Notes: generated from the letters alone by a model not told the origin. A stretch of 64,000 bases of DNA from Streptomyces sp. S.PNR 29 (GCF_030386795.1 NZ_JANUQM010000004.1:397630-461629); one strand, 5' to 3'. Shown: positions 31,300-40,604, counted from the first letter of the stretch. Translations and numbers: made by a program.

Positions 31300-33311
31300 G
31301 CGCGTTCTCCTTCCGTGCCCTGGGAGGGAGGGCCCGCCGGGGTGTCGAACGGGGTGCGGTAGCTGGGGGTGCGGGAGCGCAGCTGGAGGCGCAGGGTGAG
31401 CCGGATACGGGTGGACGCGGGCAGCCGTACGGTCAGGAAGGCGCCGGCGCAGTCCTGCTCCGCCTCGGTGACGACCGGCTCGGTGTGGCCGTAGTCGTAC
31501 ATGTCGCCGATCCAGCCGTCGTCCCGGCAGGTCGTGTACCGGACGGCCGTGATGGTGTGCTCGGCGAAGGCGCCGGCCTGGACGATCACCGTGCGCTCGG
31601 TCTCGGGGGAGAGGTTCACCAGTTCGACGGTGGTCGCCTCCGGGTCGATGGAGGTGACCAGCGCGGCGACCTCCGGCGGCAGACCGGCGCGGCGGGCCTC
31701 GGCGTCGTGGTAGCGCAGCCGGGCCTGCTGCAGGCCGCCGTTGTAGAGCACCTGGGGGCCGCCCCAGGTCAGCTGGACGAGGGCTTCGGTGACGACGGGG
31801 TTGGACTGCTGCCAGACGTGGATGTCGGCCTCGGGCACGTCCAGGTCGCGGTAGCGGTCGATGCGCCGCAGGCGGTGGCGGACCTGGGCCTGGGCGGTGG
31901 CGAGGATGCGCTCGGGGTAGCCGGGGTCGTCGCCGGCGAGGAACGCGAACCACGCCTTCTCGTGCCCGGACTCCTCCTTGGCCCGGAACGGCCGCACGGT
32001 ACGCCAGTCGATGCCGTCGGCCTCGCGCAGCCGCTCCAGCCGGGTGCGGTCTGCGTCGGAGGCCGTGTGGTGCCACAGGGCCACCGGCACGGGCGGGGTG
32101 AGCGGGTTGTAGTCGAACCAGCCCGAGTCGTTGTGCCGGAACGGAAGGTGCGGTGTCGGGGTGTGGATGTCGGGGCCGAGTTCGACCACCCACTTCGAGG
32201 GGAGGCTGGAGTCCGCCTCGGTGTGGGGCATCACCTTGGCGTGACCGATGAGGGTGTCGAGCGAGGTCGCGACCATGGAGAGGTAGTCGTCGTCCCCGGT
32301 GACCGTCGCCGCCGCGAGCGCCGCCACACAGGCCGCGTGACCCACACTGTGCCAGCCGTGCGGCCAGGACCAGCCGTAGTGGCCGCCGTACCAGCGGCCC
32401 TCCAGCAGGCTGCCCACGACACCGTCCGGCCCCGCGTTGTCCGGGACGAGGCCACCGTTGGCACGGGTGCGCTCGCGCCACGCGCCCACGTACTCGACGA
32501 TCCAGTCGCGGTAGCGGTCCTCGCCCGACAGGATCCACGCGTTGAGGACCAGCCCAGCCGCGGCCAGGTTGACCGCGGTGTCGCCGACACCCATCCGGTC
32601 CCGCATCTGCGCGCCGAGCCGCGGATCCGCGGAGAGCGGGTACGGGCCGCCCTCCGCCTCGGGGATCCACTCCAGCGGGAAGCCGTACGTCTCCGCTTCC
32701 TTCGGCAGCCAGGGGTACACGTCGCCGTCGAACAGGCCCGTGCGGTCGGGGTCGCTGCCGTTGTGCGGGCGGGTGATGACACGGTGCTCGGGGTCGTAGT
32801 TGCCCTTGGCCGGGTCGACGTACAGCTCGGCGAAACGCAGGGCGCGCTCGGACCAGCGGCCGGGGGCGGCCATGCACAGGAAGTAGAGCAGCAGCAGGCT
32901 CTCGCCCTGGTGGAACCAGTCGTAGCCGCGCTCGAACTCGTCGTGCAGCATGCCGAGTTCGGTGAGCTGCCGGGTCACGCCCTCCCAGTGCTTCTCGCCG
33001 GCGGGCAGCAGATCGTCCGCGCCGCCGAGGAGGTACAGCTGGGGCCAGTTGAAGAACACCTCGTAGAAGTCGTCCGCACCGTCGCGGGTGGTCAGCCGGC
33101 CGGTGTAGTTCAGCCGTCCGTCGGGGCCGGTGAAGTCGCGGGCGAAGCGCCGCCAGGCGTGGTCGAGCAGGTCGAACAGCGCACGCTGCGACACGGCCCA
33201 GCCGGGCGGTTCGAGCACCGGCACCCCCGCCTCGATCTCGGGTGGCGTGGCCGGCTGCCCGGAGACCGGGGTGTCCCCACCCGAGGTGGGGCCGGAAGAA
33301 GTGAAGGGCAT
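31296..33311 (-). CDS. Unrecognised 671-residue helical-toroid-like enzyme of the sugar operon
   Basis: I do not recognise the exact family. The protein is cytoplasmic (no signal peptide). It is rich in Trp/Tyr/His motifs spaced like an (alpha/alpha)6 barrel (HDEFERGYDWFHQGESLLL, GGHYGWSWPHGWHSVGHA, DIHTPTPHLPFRHNDSGWF) and ends in a beta-sandwich-like region (about 560-660). Such architecture suggests a glycoside hydrolase or lyase, or a linalool-dehydratase-like fold, acting on an imported oligosaccharide. ATG 33311 is used, with GGAG 9 nt upstream; the longer frame upstream is low-complexity. It sits between the permeases and the mutarotase, with ATGA coupling to the latter. Confidence 0.75.
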   Translation of the reverse strand: MPFTSSGPTSGGDTPVSGQPATPPEIEAGVPVLEPPGWAVSQRALFDLLDHAWRRFARDFTGPDGRLNYTGRLTTRDGADDFYEVFFNWPQLYLLGGADDLLPAGEKHWEGVTRQLTELGMLHDEFERGYDWFHQGESLLLLYFLCMAAPGRWSERALRFAELYVDPAKGNYDPEHRVITRPHNGSDPDRTGLFDGDVYPWLPKEAETYGFPLEWIPEAEGGPYPLSADPRLGAQMRDRMGVGDTAVNLAAAGLVLNAWILSGEDRYRDWIVEYVGAWRERTRANGGLVPDNAGPDGVVGSLLEGRWYGGHYGWSWPHGWHSVGHAACVAALAAATVTGDDDYLSMVATSLDTLIGHAKVMPHTEADSSLPSKWVVELGPDIHTPTPHLPFRHNDSGWFDYNPLTPPVPVALWHHTASDADRTRLERLREADGIDWRTVRPFRAKEESGHEKAWFAFLAGDDPGYPERILATAQAQVRHRLRRIDRYRDLDVPEADIHVWQQSNPVVTEALVQLTWGGPQVLYNGGLQQARLRYHDAEARRAGLPPEVAALVTSIDPEATTVELVNLSPETERTVIVQAGAFAEHTITAVRYTTCRDDGWIGDMYDYGHTEPVVTEAEQDCAGAFLTVRLPASTRIRLTLRLQLRSRTPSYRTPFDTPAGPPSQGTEGERA

Positions 33312-33414
33312 GGGACGGAGCTCCGTTCGGGGGTGGCGGGGTGCGCCCGCCGGGGACGACGGTCGGGCGGACGACGCCCGATCGGGCATCAGGGTCGGGA
33401 GCGCAGGCCGGGGC

Positions 33415-34293
33415 CTACTCCTTGGTGGCGCCGGCGAGCATCCCGCTGACCAGGAAACGCTGGGCGAAGAGGAAGACGATCAGTACTGGTGTGATGGCCA
33501 CGAGCGTCGCCAGGGCCAGCTGCGGCCGCTCGATCGCGAGGGTGCCGACGGCCGGATTGAAGGACGGCACATTGCTGAGCAGGGTCCCGACCCCCACCTG
33601 GATGGGCATCTGATCGTTCTCGGGGAGCATCACGTACGGCAGGAAGTAGTTGGTCCAGTTGGCGACGAAGCTGAAGAAGCCGACGAGCGCGACGACCGGG
33701 GTCGCCAGCGGCAGCGCGATGTGCCGGAAGACGCCGAACTCCGAGCAGCCGTCGATCCGTGCCGCGGCAAGGAGATCCTTGGGCACGGCGGTGGTGAAGT
33801 AGATGTACGTCAGGTACACGCCGAATGGGTAGAACGCGTACGGCAGGATGATCGACCACATCGTGCCGATCAGCTGCACCGCGTTGATCTCCAGGAACAG
33901 CGGCACCACCAGCGTGGCGGTCGGCATGAGCATCACGACCAGGGTCGAGACGAGCAGGGTGTGCCGTCCGCGGAACTCGGTCATGGCCAGGGCGTATCCC
34001 GCCGGGATGGCCACGCAGAGCGTGATGACCAGCGAGATCAGGGCGTACAACGTCGAGTTGCCGAGCCACTGCAGGACGGCGTTGTCCTGGAAAGCGGTGA
34101 GGGCGTCCCAGTTGGCCCTGAGGGTGTGCCAGGAGCCGAAGGAGAGCGGGCTGCCGTGGACGAGTTGCTGATCGGTCTTGGTCGCCGCGAGGACGAGCCA
34201 CAGCACCGGCAGCACGAAGAACACCAGGAAGACGAGCAGGACGGAGCCGGTCAGCAGACGGGGCACGAGGCGGCGCGGGGAACTAGTCGGCAT
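33415..34293 (-). CDS. Sugar ABC transporter permease (MalG type)
   Basis: The 292-residue protein has six predicted membrane segments and the EAA loop EFGVFRHIALPLATPVVA with the preceding AARIDGCSE, diagnostic of CUT1-family permeases. It pairs with the MalF-type permease, whose stop overlaps its start by 11 nt. No ATPase gene lies in the operon, as is usual where a shared MsiK-type ATPase is used. Confidence 0.93.
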   Translation of the reverse strand: MPTSSPRRLVPRLLTGSVLLVFLVFFVLPVLWLVLAATKTDQQLVHGSPLSFGSWHTLRANWDALTAFQDNAVLQWLGNSTLYALISLVITLCVAIPAGYALAMTEFRGRHTLLVSTLVVMLMPTATLVVPLFLEINAVQLIGTMWSIILPYAFYPFGVYLTYIYFTTAVPKDLLAAARIDGCSEFGVFRHIALPLATPVVALVGFFSFVANWTNYFLPYVMLPENDQMPIQVGVGTLLSNVPSFNPAVGTLAIERPQLALATLVAITPVLIVFLFAQRFLVSGMLAGATKE

Positions 34294-35200
34294 CGAAGAA
34301 CCCCGATCGTGCGACGAAGAGGGCGGCTGCCGACACGCTGACGACCAGGAGTTCCACCGAGACGGCGGCGGCGCCGTTGATGTTGTTCAGCTGGAAGGCG
34401 AAGTCGTACGTCAGCTGGTTCAGCGAATAGTCGCGGCCTGCCGTGCCCACGCTCGCGAGGGAGAGCAGCTGCGGTTCGACGAAGAGCTGGGCGCCGCCCG
34501 CGAAGGCCAGGATCACCATGTACACGATCCACTTGCGCAGCATCGGGATCTGGATGTGCCAGGCGGTCTGCCAGGCGCCCGCGCCATCGATACGAGCGGC
34601 CTCCATCACGTCCGTGGGGATGTTGTTGAGTGCCCCGTACATGACGACGATCCAGCCGCCGGCGCCGGTCCAGAACGCGATGATCGTGAACAGGACCGGC
34701 AGATGGCCCGGCGCGATCACCTCACCGAATGTGTCGAACCCCAGCATGCCGAGCAGTGAACTGACCGGGCTCACGGTCGGGTCGAGCATGAACAGCCACA
34801 CCAGCACGCTCGCGGCGCCGGCGAGCGCTCCGGGGATGTAGAAGAGGAAGCGCAGGGACTTGCTGAGGGCGCCCGAGGCGAGGCGGTGCAGCAGCAGCGC
34901 CAGGACCACCACGAACACCACGAGGGAGACCAGCCAGAACAGCAGGTACAGCGCGACATGGCCCACGGCGTCCATGAAGCGGAAGTCCTGGGCCGTGGTG
35001 ACGAAGTTGGAGAAGCCGGTGAACGACCCTCCCGCGTCGGTGAACGCGAAGTAGATCGCGTATCCGGTCGGCAGGATGCCGAAGGCGACAAGCAGGAGCA
35101 CATAGCCGGAGACGAAGGCGATGCCGGCCCGGCTCTGCCGGCCGGTGCCGCGAGAGGGCCGGCCGGCGGATCCGGAGGAGAAGTGGCCGAGGGCGGTCAC
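34283..35200 (-). CDS. Sugar ABC transporter permease (MalF type)
   Basis: The 305-residue permease has an N-terminal cytoplasmic tail, six hydrophobic segments and the EAA loop AARIDGAGAWQTAWHIQIPML. It starts with GTG 35200, overlapping the stop of the binding-protein gene, so the three transporter genes are translationally coupled. It would form the channel for the sugar delivered by the lipoprotein. Confidence 0.93.
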   Translation of the reverse strand: MTALGHFSSGSAGRPSRGTGRQSRAGIAFVSGYVLLLVAFGILPTGYAIYFAFTDAGGSFTGFSNFVTTAQDFRFMDAVGHVALYLLFWLVSLVVFVVVLALLLHRLASGALSKSLRFLFYIPGALAGAASVLVWLFMLDPTVSPVSSLLGMLGFDTFGEVIAPGHLPVLFTIIAFWTGAGGWIVVMYGALNNIPTDVMEAARIDGAGAWQTAWHIQIPMLRKWIVYMVILAFAGGAQLFVEPQLLSLASVGTAGRDYSLNQLTYDFAFQLNNINGAAAVSVELLVVSVSAAALFVARSGFFDAD

Positions 35201-36558
35201 TGGGAGACCTTGTATCCGTTGGCCTGGGCGTGCTTGACGATCGCGTCCTGCCAGGCCGGCAGCATCGAGACGATGGACTTGCCCTCGGTCAGGCCGGGCT
35301 TGACGGTGGCGGCCCAGATCGCCTCCTGGCTGAACTTGCCCGAGCCCCAGCCGGGCCAGACCTGGGAGGAGGCGTCCTTGAGCACGGTCAGGTCACTGGC
35401 GAAGTAGCCCGAAGCGTCCTGTCCCTTGAGCCACGCCTCGGCCGCCGGCGCGTAGGCCGGGAAGCCCGGTGCCTTCTCGCCCTGATAGGCGTTGTCGGTG
35501 GTGACCCACTTCAGGAAGTCGGTCGCGGCCTCGAGGTGGGCGGAGTGCTGGGACACCAGCCAGGTACCGCCGCCGACGTTGCCGGTGGCGGGTGCGGTCT
35601 CGCCCTCCCACTGAGGGATGGGCGCCGCCGCGATCTGCCCGGCCGGGGTCTTGAGGGTGTCCTTGAACACCGCTCCGCCGAACCAGGCCGGGCCCGGCAT
35701 GAGCAGGATCCTGTCCGCGTTGTTCTTGGCGAAGTCGGTGCTGAAGACCCCGCTGATGGACATGGACTTGTTCTTGATCAGTACGTCCATGAGCTCGGCC
35801 ATCTTCGTGCAGGCCTCGCTGGTGGTGTTCACCGACACGGCCTTCGGGCCTGTGATGTCATTGGCGCCACACTTGCTCGCCCACAGATAGATCTCGGGGG
35901 TGAAGGAGTCACCCGCGTCGCCCACGAGATAGCCCGGATGCTCCTCGGCCACCTTCTCGCCGAGCTTCTGGTACTCCTCCCACGTCTTCGGCACCGCGTA
36001 GCCGAACTTCTTCAACAGCGGCGCGTTGTACCACAGCACCACCTGGGAGAGATCGTTGCGCAGACAGTAGACGGTGCCGTCGACCGTGCAGACATCGTTG
36101 GCCCCGCTCGCGAACTTCCCCAGCAAGTCCGAGGGGATCAGACCCTTGTTGAGCGGCGCGGCGAAGCCCGCGTCCACCGCCCAGGTCACCTCGTTGTTCT
36201 GCGAACTGAAGACGACGTCCGGCCAGCCCTTCTTGGTCCGGTTGAACAACTGCACCTTGGTCTGCAGGTAGTTCGAGCCGTTGGCGTTGCCGTCGTAGCT
36301 GACGATGTCCATCTCCACGTCCGGATGCTGCTCCTTGTACAGCTTCGCGGCCTCCAAGCGGGTCGCATCCACCCAGACGGTCAACGTGCCCTCCTTCTGC
36401 GGCACTTGGGCGAAGCCGTCCTTCGTGGTCGTACCGGCGGTGCCGCCGCCACAGGCCGTCACGGTCAGCAGCACCGTGACCGCGCACCCGGCCAGCGATG
36501 CCGCTCGCTTCCTGCCGAGGGCTCTCTTCGGGCTGGACGAGGACTGGTCGACGGTCAT
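35197..36558 (-). CDS. Sugar ABC transporter substrate-binding lipoprotein
   Basis: The 453-residue protein has a lipoprotein signal with lipobox LTVTAC (Cys at about 35), then a cluster-B/D type periplasmic-binding fold (EGTLTVWVDATRLEAAKLYK, DVVFSSQNNEVTWAV, LPGPAWFGG region). It captures an oligosaccharide outside the membrane for the two permeases downstream. ATG 36558 is preferred over one four codons upstream because it follows GTGGAG at the right distance. It is the first gene of the minus-strand catabolic operon. Confidence 0.92.
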   Translation of the reverse strand: MTVDQSSSSPKRALGRKRAASLAGCAVTVLLTVTACGGGTAGTTTKDGFAQVPQKEGTLTVWVDATRLEAAKLYKEQHPDVEMDIVSYDGNANGSNYLQTKVQLFNRTKKGWPDVVFSSQNNEVTWAVDAGFAAPLNKGLIPSDLLGKFASGANDVCTVDGTVYCLRNDLSQVVLWYNAPLLKKFGYAVPKTWEEYQKLGEKVAEEHPGYLVGDAGDSFTPEIYLWASKCGANDITGPKAVSVNTTSEACTKMAELMDVLIKNKSMSISGVFSTDFAKNNADRILLMPGPAWFGGAVFKDTLKTPAGQIAAAPIPQWEGETAPATGNVGGGTWLVSQHSAHLEAATDFLKWVTTDNAYQGEKAPGFPAYAPAAEAWLKGQDASGYFASDLTVLKDASSQVWPGWGSGKFSQEAIWAATVKPGLTEGKSIVSMLPAWQDAIVKHAQANGYKVSQ

Positions 36559-36710
36559 GAGTGACTCCACTGGGTGTGCGGGTGCCCTGAGCAGATGGGG
36601 CAGGCGGCGCGAGCGGGTGGGCGAGTGGCGCGAGCCGGGACGACGCTGGGTCAGCCCGGAAGGGCGACGGAGAGGGAAGAGGCGGCTGTGCTGCGATCGG
36701 CGTGGAAGAA

Positions 36711-36739
36711 ATTAGCCGCCTTATCAAGTGGTACGTCAA
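36711..36739 (-). promoter_or_regulatory. Predicted promoter of the sugar-import/catabolic operon
   Basis: On the minus strand TTGACG (36734-36739) and GCTAAT (36711-36716) are separated by 17 nt, about 150 nt upstream of the binding-protein start. The 36559-36954 gap is richer in A/T than its surroundings and holds the divergent promoters of the operon and the GntR gene. I could not identify a clear operator there. Confidence 0.5.
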
Positions 36740-36954
36740 GGGTGCGTGCAACGTTCCCTCGCTTGATTTCCTGCGGCGAGCGAGCAGTTGCGCCAGCTAT
36801 GCCCGATAAGGTCTCTTTAGGCACTCGGATGGCCATGGTCCTCACCGTGGATCTTGGTGAGAATGAGTACGACTTATATCTCCTGTGCGCTACGATGATG
36901 TCGGCTCCACCGTGATCAGTCGCGCGAGCTGAAGTCACCCGGAAGGCGGCGCAG

Positions 36955-37752
36955 ATGGATGACACGCCAGCGAGCGAAGTGGCCCTGCCGGTCCAGGCAT
37001 CTCCTGCCGCGCCTGCGGGGGTGGGCGGCTCGGACGGGCGGCGTGACTACCGTCCCGGGTACGAGATCGTGGCGGAGCGGATCCTCGCGTACATCGCCGA
37101 GGAGCGACTGGCGCCGGGTGACCGGCTGCCCACGGAGATCGACCTCGCCCAGACGCTGGACACCAGCAGGGCGGTGGTGCGGGAAGCCGTCAAGATCCTT
37201 TCGGCGCTGGGTCGGGTACGGGCGCACAAGGGGCGGGGTCTGTTCGTCGCGGACGACGAAGGCATGCTCATCACCAGCCGGTGGGGAGGCTTCTTCCGCC
37301 CCGTCGACATCGATCACGTACTGATGCTGTTCGAGTTCCGCAGGGTCCAGGAGATGGCCGCCAGTAGTCTGGCGGCCACCCGCGCCACCCCCTCGGAGCT
37401 GCGCACCATCGAAGTCGCCATGGAGCAGTGCCGGCACGGGTTCGTCCACGGCCGGATCGACGTGTTCAACCAGGCGGACGAGGACTTCCATGCGGCCGTG
37501 TCGGCGGCCTCGCACAACACGTTCCTCGTCAGCGCCGTGCGGGACGCGCGACGCCTGCAGCGCCAGTCCAGCGCCATCGGTATCCACGACTCGTTCGGGG
37601 AGAACACCGAGGCGGCCATCGAGGAGCACGAGGCGATCTACCGGGCCATCCGTGACGGCCGCCCCGAGGAAGCGGCGCAGGCCGCCGCGGCACACCTCGA
37701 CCGAACCCTGGAGGACTACCGGCGCGAGATCCAGCGCCGTCTGTTCGGCTGA
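36955..37752 (+). CDS. GntR-family transcriptional regulator, FadR subfamily
   Basis: The 265-residue regulator has an N-terminal winged helix (about 38-105: LAPGDRLPTEIDLAQTLDTS, then VREAVKILSALG) and a C-terminal all-helical FCD ligand domain (about 120-255) with the metal-binding Asp/His pattern (DEDFHAAV, HEAIYRAIRDG). Such regulators usually respond to sugar acids or other carboxylates. Being divergent from the sugar operon and directly upstream of the GH43 gene, it probably controls both. Start ATG 36955. Confidence 0.92.
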   Translation: MDDTPASEVALPVQASPAAPAGVGGSDGRRDYRPGYEIVAERILAYIAEERLAPGDRLPTEIDLAQTLDTSRAVVREAVKILSALGRVRAHKGRGLFVADDEGMLITSRWGGFFRPVDIDHVLMLFEFRRVQEMAASSLAATRATPSELRTIEVAMEQCRHGFVHGRIDVFNQADEDFHAAVSAASHNTFLVSAVRDARRLQRQSSAIGIHDSFGENTEAAIEEHEAIYRAIRDGRPEEAAQAAAAHLDRTLEDYRREIQRRLFG

Positions 37753-37823
37753 CGCCTCCCGTCGGCGCGCCGTGCGCGGCCTGTCCCGGCCGCCGCACGT
37801 CTCGGAAAGACGCGGACGATCCG

Positions 37824-37852
37824 TTGACTTCTGTGCGGCAGGGACTCTAACT
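37824..37852 (+). promoter_or_regulatory. Predicted promoter of the GH43-ricin gene
   Basis: TTGACT (37824-37829) and CTAACT (37847-37852) lie 17 nt apart, about 285 nt upstream of the GH43 start. The -35 is good and the -10 is weak. Confidence 0.4.
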
Positions 37853-37886
37853 TCGGCGTCGATCGGTTCGACAAGCCGCAAGCTGT

Positions 37887-37898
37887 TCGATATATCGA
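37887..37898. promoter_or_regulatory. Perfect palindrome TCGATATATCGA, candidate operator
   Basis: A 12-bp perfect palindrome sits about 35 nt downstream of the predicted -10, preceded by a GTTCGACA half-like word at 37866-37873. Its place between promoter and GH43 gene suggests a repressor site, possibly for the adjacent GntR protein. I see nothing else supportable in the 37753-38135 gap. Confidence 0.45.
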
Positions 37899-38135
37899 CC
37901 AATCGTCGTTCCGCCTCGGTCGTCGCGTGTCCCAAAGGACCGTTGCCCGGGCGTCCGGGGGTCTGCCTTCGTCATGCCGCCACCCCCGCACAGCGCGGGT
38001 GAGGGGCGTCCCCCGCTGGGACGCGGCGCGCACGACGCGAAGGCCGTGTCCCTTCCATGTTCTCCCTCCCGCGTTCTCCCCGCGGTGTCCACCCACCGCT
38101 CCCGCACGTGATGACCTCCAGCCAAGGACTGCATC

Positions 38136-40187
38136 GTGGACCTCACCAGAAGACAACTCGGCCGGCTCGCCGCGGTCGGTACCGGCGCCCTCCTCCTCCC
38201 GGGCCTGCTCCCGTCGAGCACGGCGGCGGCAGACTCGTTTCCGGCCACAAAGTGGGGTGACCAGGGCGACGGCACGTACGCCAACCCGATCGTCCCGGCC
38301 GACCTGAGTGACTGGGACTGCATCCGGGTCGGCTCCGACTACTACGGCATCACCAGCACGTTCGGGTACTCGCCCGGCATGGCCGTCCTGCACTCGAAGG
38401 ACCTGGTCAACTGGCGCACGCTCGGCGGCTCGGTCGACGACGTCACCCGTATCGGACCGGAGCTGAACTGGGACCGGATGAACCGCTACGGCCGCGGTGT
38501 GTGGGCCGGGGCCATCCGCTACCACGCGGGGCGGTACTGGGTGTATTTCAACACCCCGGACGAGGGCTTCTTCATGACGTCGGCCCCGTCGCCGACCGGG
38601 CCCTGGGAGCCGTTGCACTCGATGTGGCGGACCTCCGGCTGGAACGACGTGTGCCCGTTCTGGGACGACGACGGCCAGGGCTACCTGGTCACCACGCACT
38701 ACTCGGACAGCTACAAGATCCACCTGTACAAGCTGTCCGAGGACGGCAAGTCGCTGATCGGCCCGGCCCCGGTGATCCACCAGTCGAACCGCAGCGAGGC
38801 CAGCAAGCTGTACAAGATCGACGGTGTCTACTACCACCTGTTCAGCGAGGTGAAGCCCGAGGGCCGGGTCCTCATGATGAACCGCGGCTCCAGCCTCTAC
38901 GGCCCCTTCGAGACCCGGCAGCTGCTGCACGTCAACACCTCGGTCGACCGCGAGCCCAACCAGGGCGGGCTGGTGCAGACCCCGGGCGGCGACTGGTACT
39001 TCGTGACCCACCACGGCCACGGCGGCTGGGAGGGGCGCGTGCTGTCCCTGCTGCCGGTGACCTGGGTGGACGGCTGGCCGATCATCGGCACGGTCGGCTC
39101 GGACGGCATCGGCAATATGGCGTGGACGGGCCAGTTGCCCGACACCGGCACCCCCGGCCTCCCCGTCGACGCGCTGCCCGCCGTCGTGACCAGCGACTCG
39201 TTCACCGACACCCGCCTCAAGCCCCAGTGGGAGTGGTACTACCAACCCCGCGCGGACTACTGGTCGTTGACCGAACGCCCCGGCTACCTGCGGCTGAAGG
39301 CGTTCGCGCCGCTGGCCGGGGACAACCTGATGAAGGTGGGCAACACCCTCACCCAACGAGTGCTGCGCACCGCGGGCGGCGCCACGGTGACCGTCCGCCT
39401 CGAACTCGCCGGCCTCGCCGACGGCCAGCACGCCGGGCTGTGCCACTACGCCGCCACCTACGCCGGACTGGGTGTCCGACGCAGTGGGACCACCACCACG
39501 ATCGAGCACAACGCCGGCTCCACCCTGACCAGCGGCGCGGCCATCACGCAGAACGCCGTGTGGCTGCGCACCACGTGGGACGTGAACGGGGTCAGCCGCT
39601 TCTCCTACAGCCTCGACGGGAGCACGTACACCCAGGTCGGTGGCACCTACCAGCTCACCTGGGGCGGCTACCGCGGCGACCGGATCGGCCTCTACACCTA
39701 CAACCCGGGCGGCACCGGTTACATCGACGTGGACTCGGTGCAGTACACCATCGCACCCACCCGGGTCTACACGTGCGTCAGCGTGCGCAGCGGCAAGGTG
39801 GCCGAAGTCTCCGGTGGGTCCGGCGCGGACGGCGCCGCCGTGATCCAGTGGACCGACAACGGCGCGACGAACCAGCAGTGGGCCTTCCAGTCCACGGCCG
39901 ACGGCTACCACACCATCACCTGCGTCCGCAGCGGCAAGGTGCTCGACGTGGCCGGATCCTCCACGGCGGACGGCGCGCGGGTCGTACAGGCGACCCCCGA
40001 CGGCAGGGCCAGCCAGCAGTGGCAGCTGCGCCCGCTGTCCGGAGGTGTGTTCCAGGTGGTCAACCGCAACAGCGGCAAGGTGCTCGACGTCAGCTCCGGC
40101 AGCACGGCCGACGGCGCCGCGCTGATCCAGTACGCCGACAGGGGCAGCACCAACCAGCAGTGGACGTTCCGCCGGGTCACCGGCTAG
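38136..40187 (+). CDS. Secreted GH43 glycosidase with C-terminal ricin domain
   Basis: The 683-residue protein carries a Tat-type signal (TRRQLGRLAAVGTG..., about 1-31) and a five-bladed GH43 domain (about 40-330). Likely catalytic acids are the Asp in NPIVPADLSDWD, the Asp in SGWNDVCPFWDDD and the Glu in NRSEASKLYKIDG. A GH43 C2-like beta-sandwich (about 345-540) and a ricin beta-trefoil with three QQW repeats (about 550-683) follow. Related enzymes release beta-xylose or alpha-arabinofuranose from plant polymers; the exact specificity cannot be read. Start GTG 38136. Confidence 0.9.
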   Translation: MDLTRRQLGRLAAVGTGALLLPGLLPSSTAAADSFPATKWGDQGDGTYANPIVPADLSDWDCIRVGSDYYGITSTFGYSPGMAVLHSKDLVNWRTLGGSVDDVTRIGPELNWDRMNRYGRGVWAGAIRYHAGRYWVYFNTPDEGFFMTSAPSPTGPWEPLHSMWRTSGWNDVCPFWDDDGQGYLVTTHYSDSYKIHLYKLSEDGKSLIGPAPVIHQSNRSEASKLYKIDGVYYHLFSEVKPEGRVLMMNRGSSLYGPFETRQLLHVNTSVDREPNQGGLVQTPGGDWYFVTHHGHGGWEGRVLSLLPVTWVDGWPIIGTVGSDGIGNMAWTGQLPDTGTPGLPVDALPAVVTSDSFTDTRLKPQWEWYYQPRADYWSLTERPGYLRLKAFAPLAGDNLMKVGNTLTQRVLRTAGGATVTVRLELAGLADGQHAGLCHYAATYAGLGVRRSGTTTTIEHNAGSTLTSGAAITQNAVWLRTTWDVNGVSRFSYSLDGSTYTQVGGTYQLTWGGYRGDRIGLYTYNPGGTGYIDVDSVQYTIAPTRVYTCVSVRSGKVAEVSGGSGADGAAVIQWTDNGATNQQWAFQSTADGYHTITCVRSGKVLDVAGSSTADGARVVQATPDGRASQQWQLRPLSGGVFQVVNRNSGKVLDVSSGSTADGAALIQYADRGSTNQQWTFRRVTG

Positions 40188-40232
40188 ACGCACATCGATC
40201 CCGCCTGCCGACTGATACGAGCCGGCGCGGCC

Positions 40233-40274
40233 ACGGCCCGGCCCGGCGGCTCCTTCGCCGTGGGGCCGGGCCGT
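40233..40274 (+). terminator. Terminator after the GH43-ricin gene
   Basis: A 12-bp perfect stem (ACGGCCCGGCCC / GGGCCGGGCCGT) encloses an 18-nt loop that can itself pair GGCG with CGCC. Confidence 0.75.
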
Positions 40275-40604
40275 CACGCAGGGACACGGTGTCCGGTGGT
40301 CCCGAGGGCACCGTCCCCGCGACGTCTGATCGGGGGCCCGTCTCTATTGCCGCCGGCATGCAGTTGGCAGTTGCACATCGCGTGTCTCCACCTGGAGTTG
40401 CCGGCCCACGGGGGTGTTCCTGGGAGCGTCCGCCATCGTCGACCTGCCTGTTCAGGTGCGTCCGGGTGACGCTGAGTCCCATGACGGAGGACCGTCAAGA
40501 CCACCTGCCTTTCCTCGGTGGTGCCCGCTTTTGTGTTATCGCCCGCTCCGTATCACGTCTCCCTACGTAGGCGCTGTTCCCACAAGAGCCCAAGGAACGA
40601 CACA
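40275..40604. other. Noncoding gap upstream of the lyase gene
   Basis: No gene can be supported here. A 13-nt palindrome GGACACGGTGTCC lies near 40282, and a perfect 10-bp palindrome CCTACGTAGG lies at 40562-40571, 34 nt before the lyase start codon. The latter is placed where a repressor of that gene could bind, but no regulator can be assigned. Confidence 0.35.
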
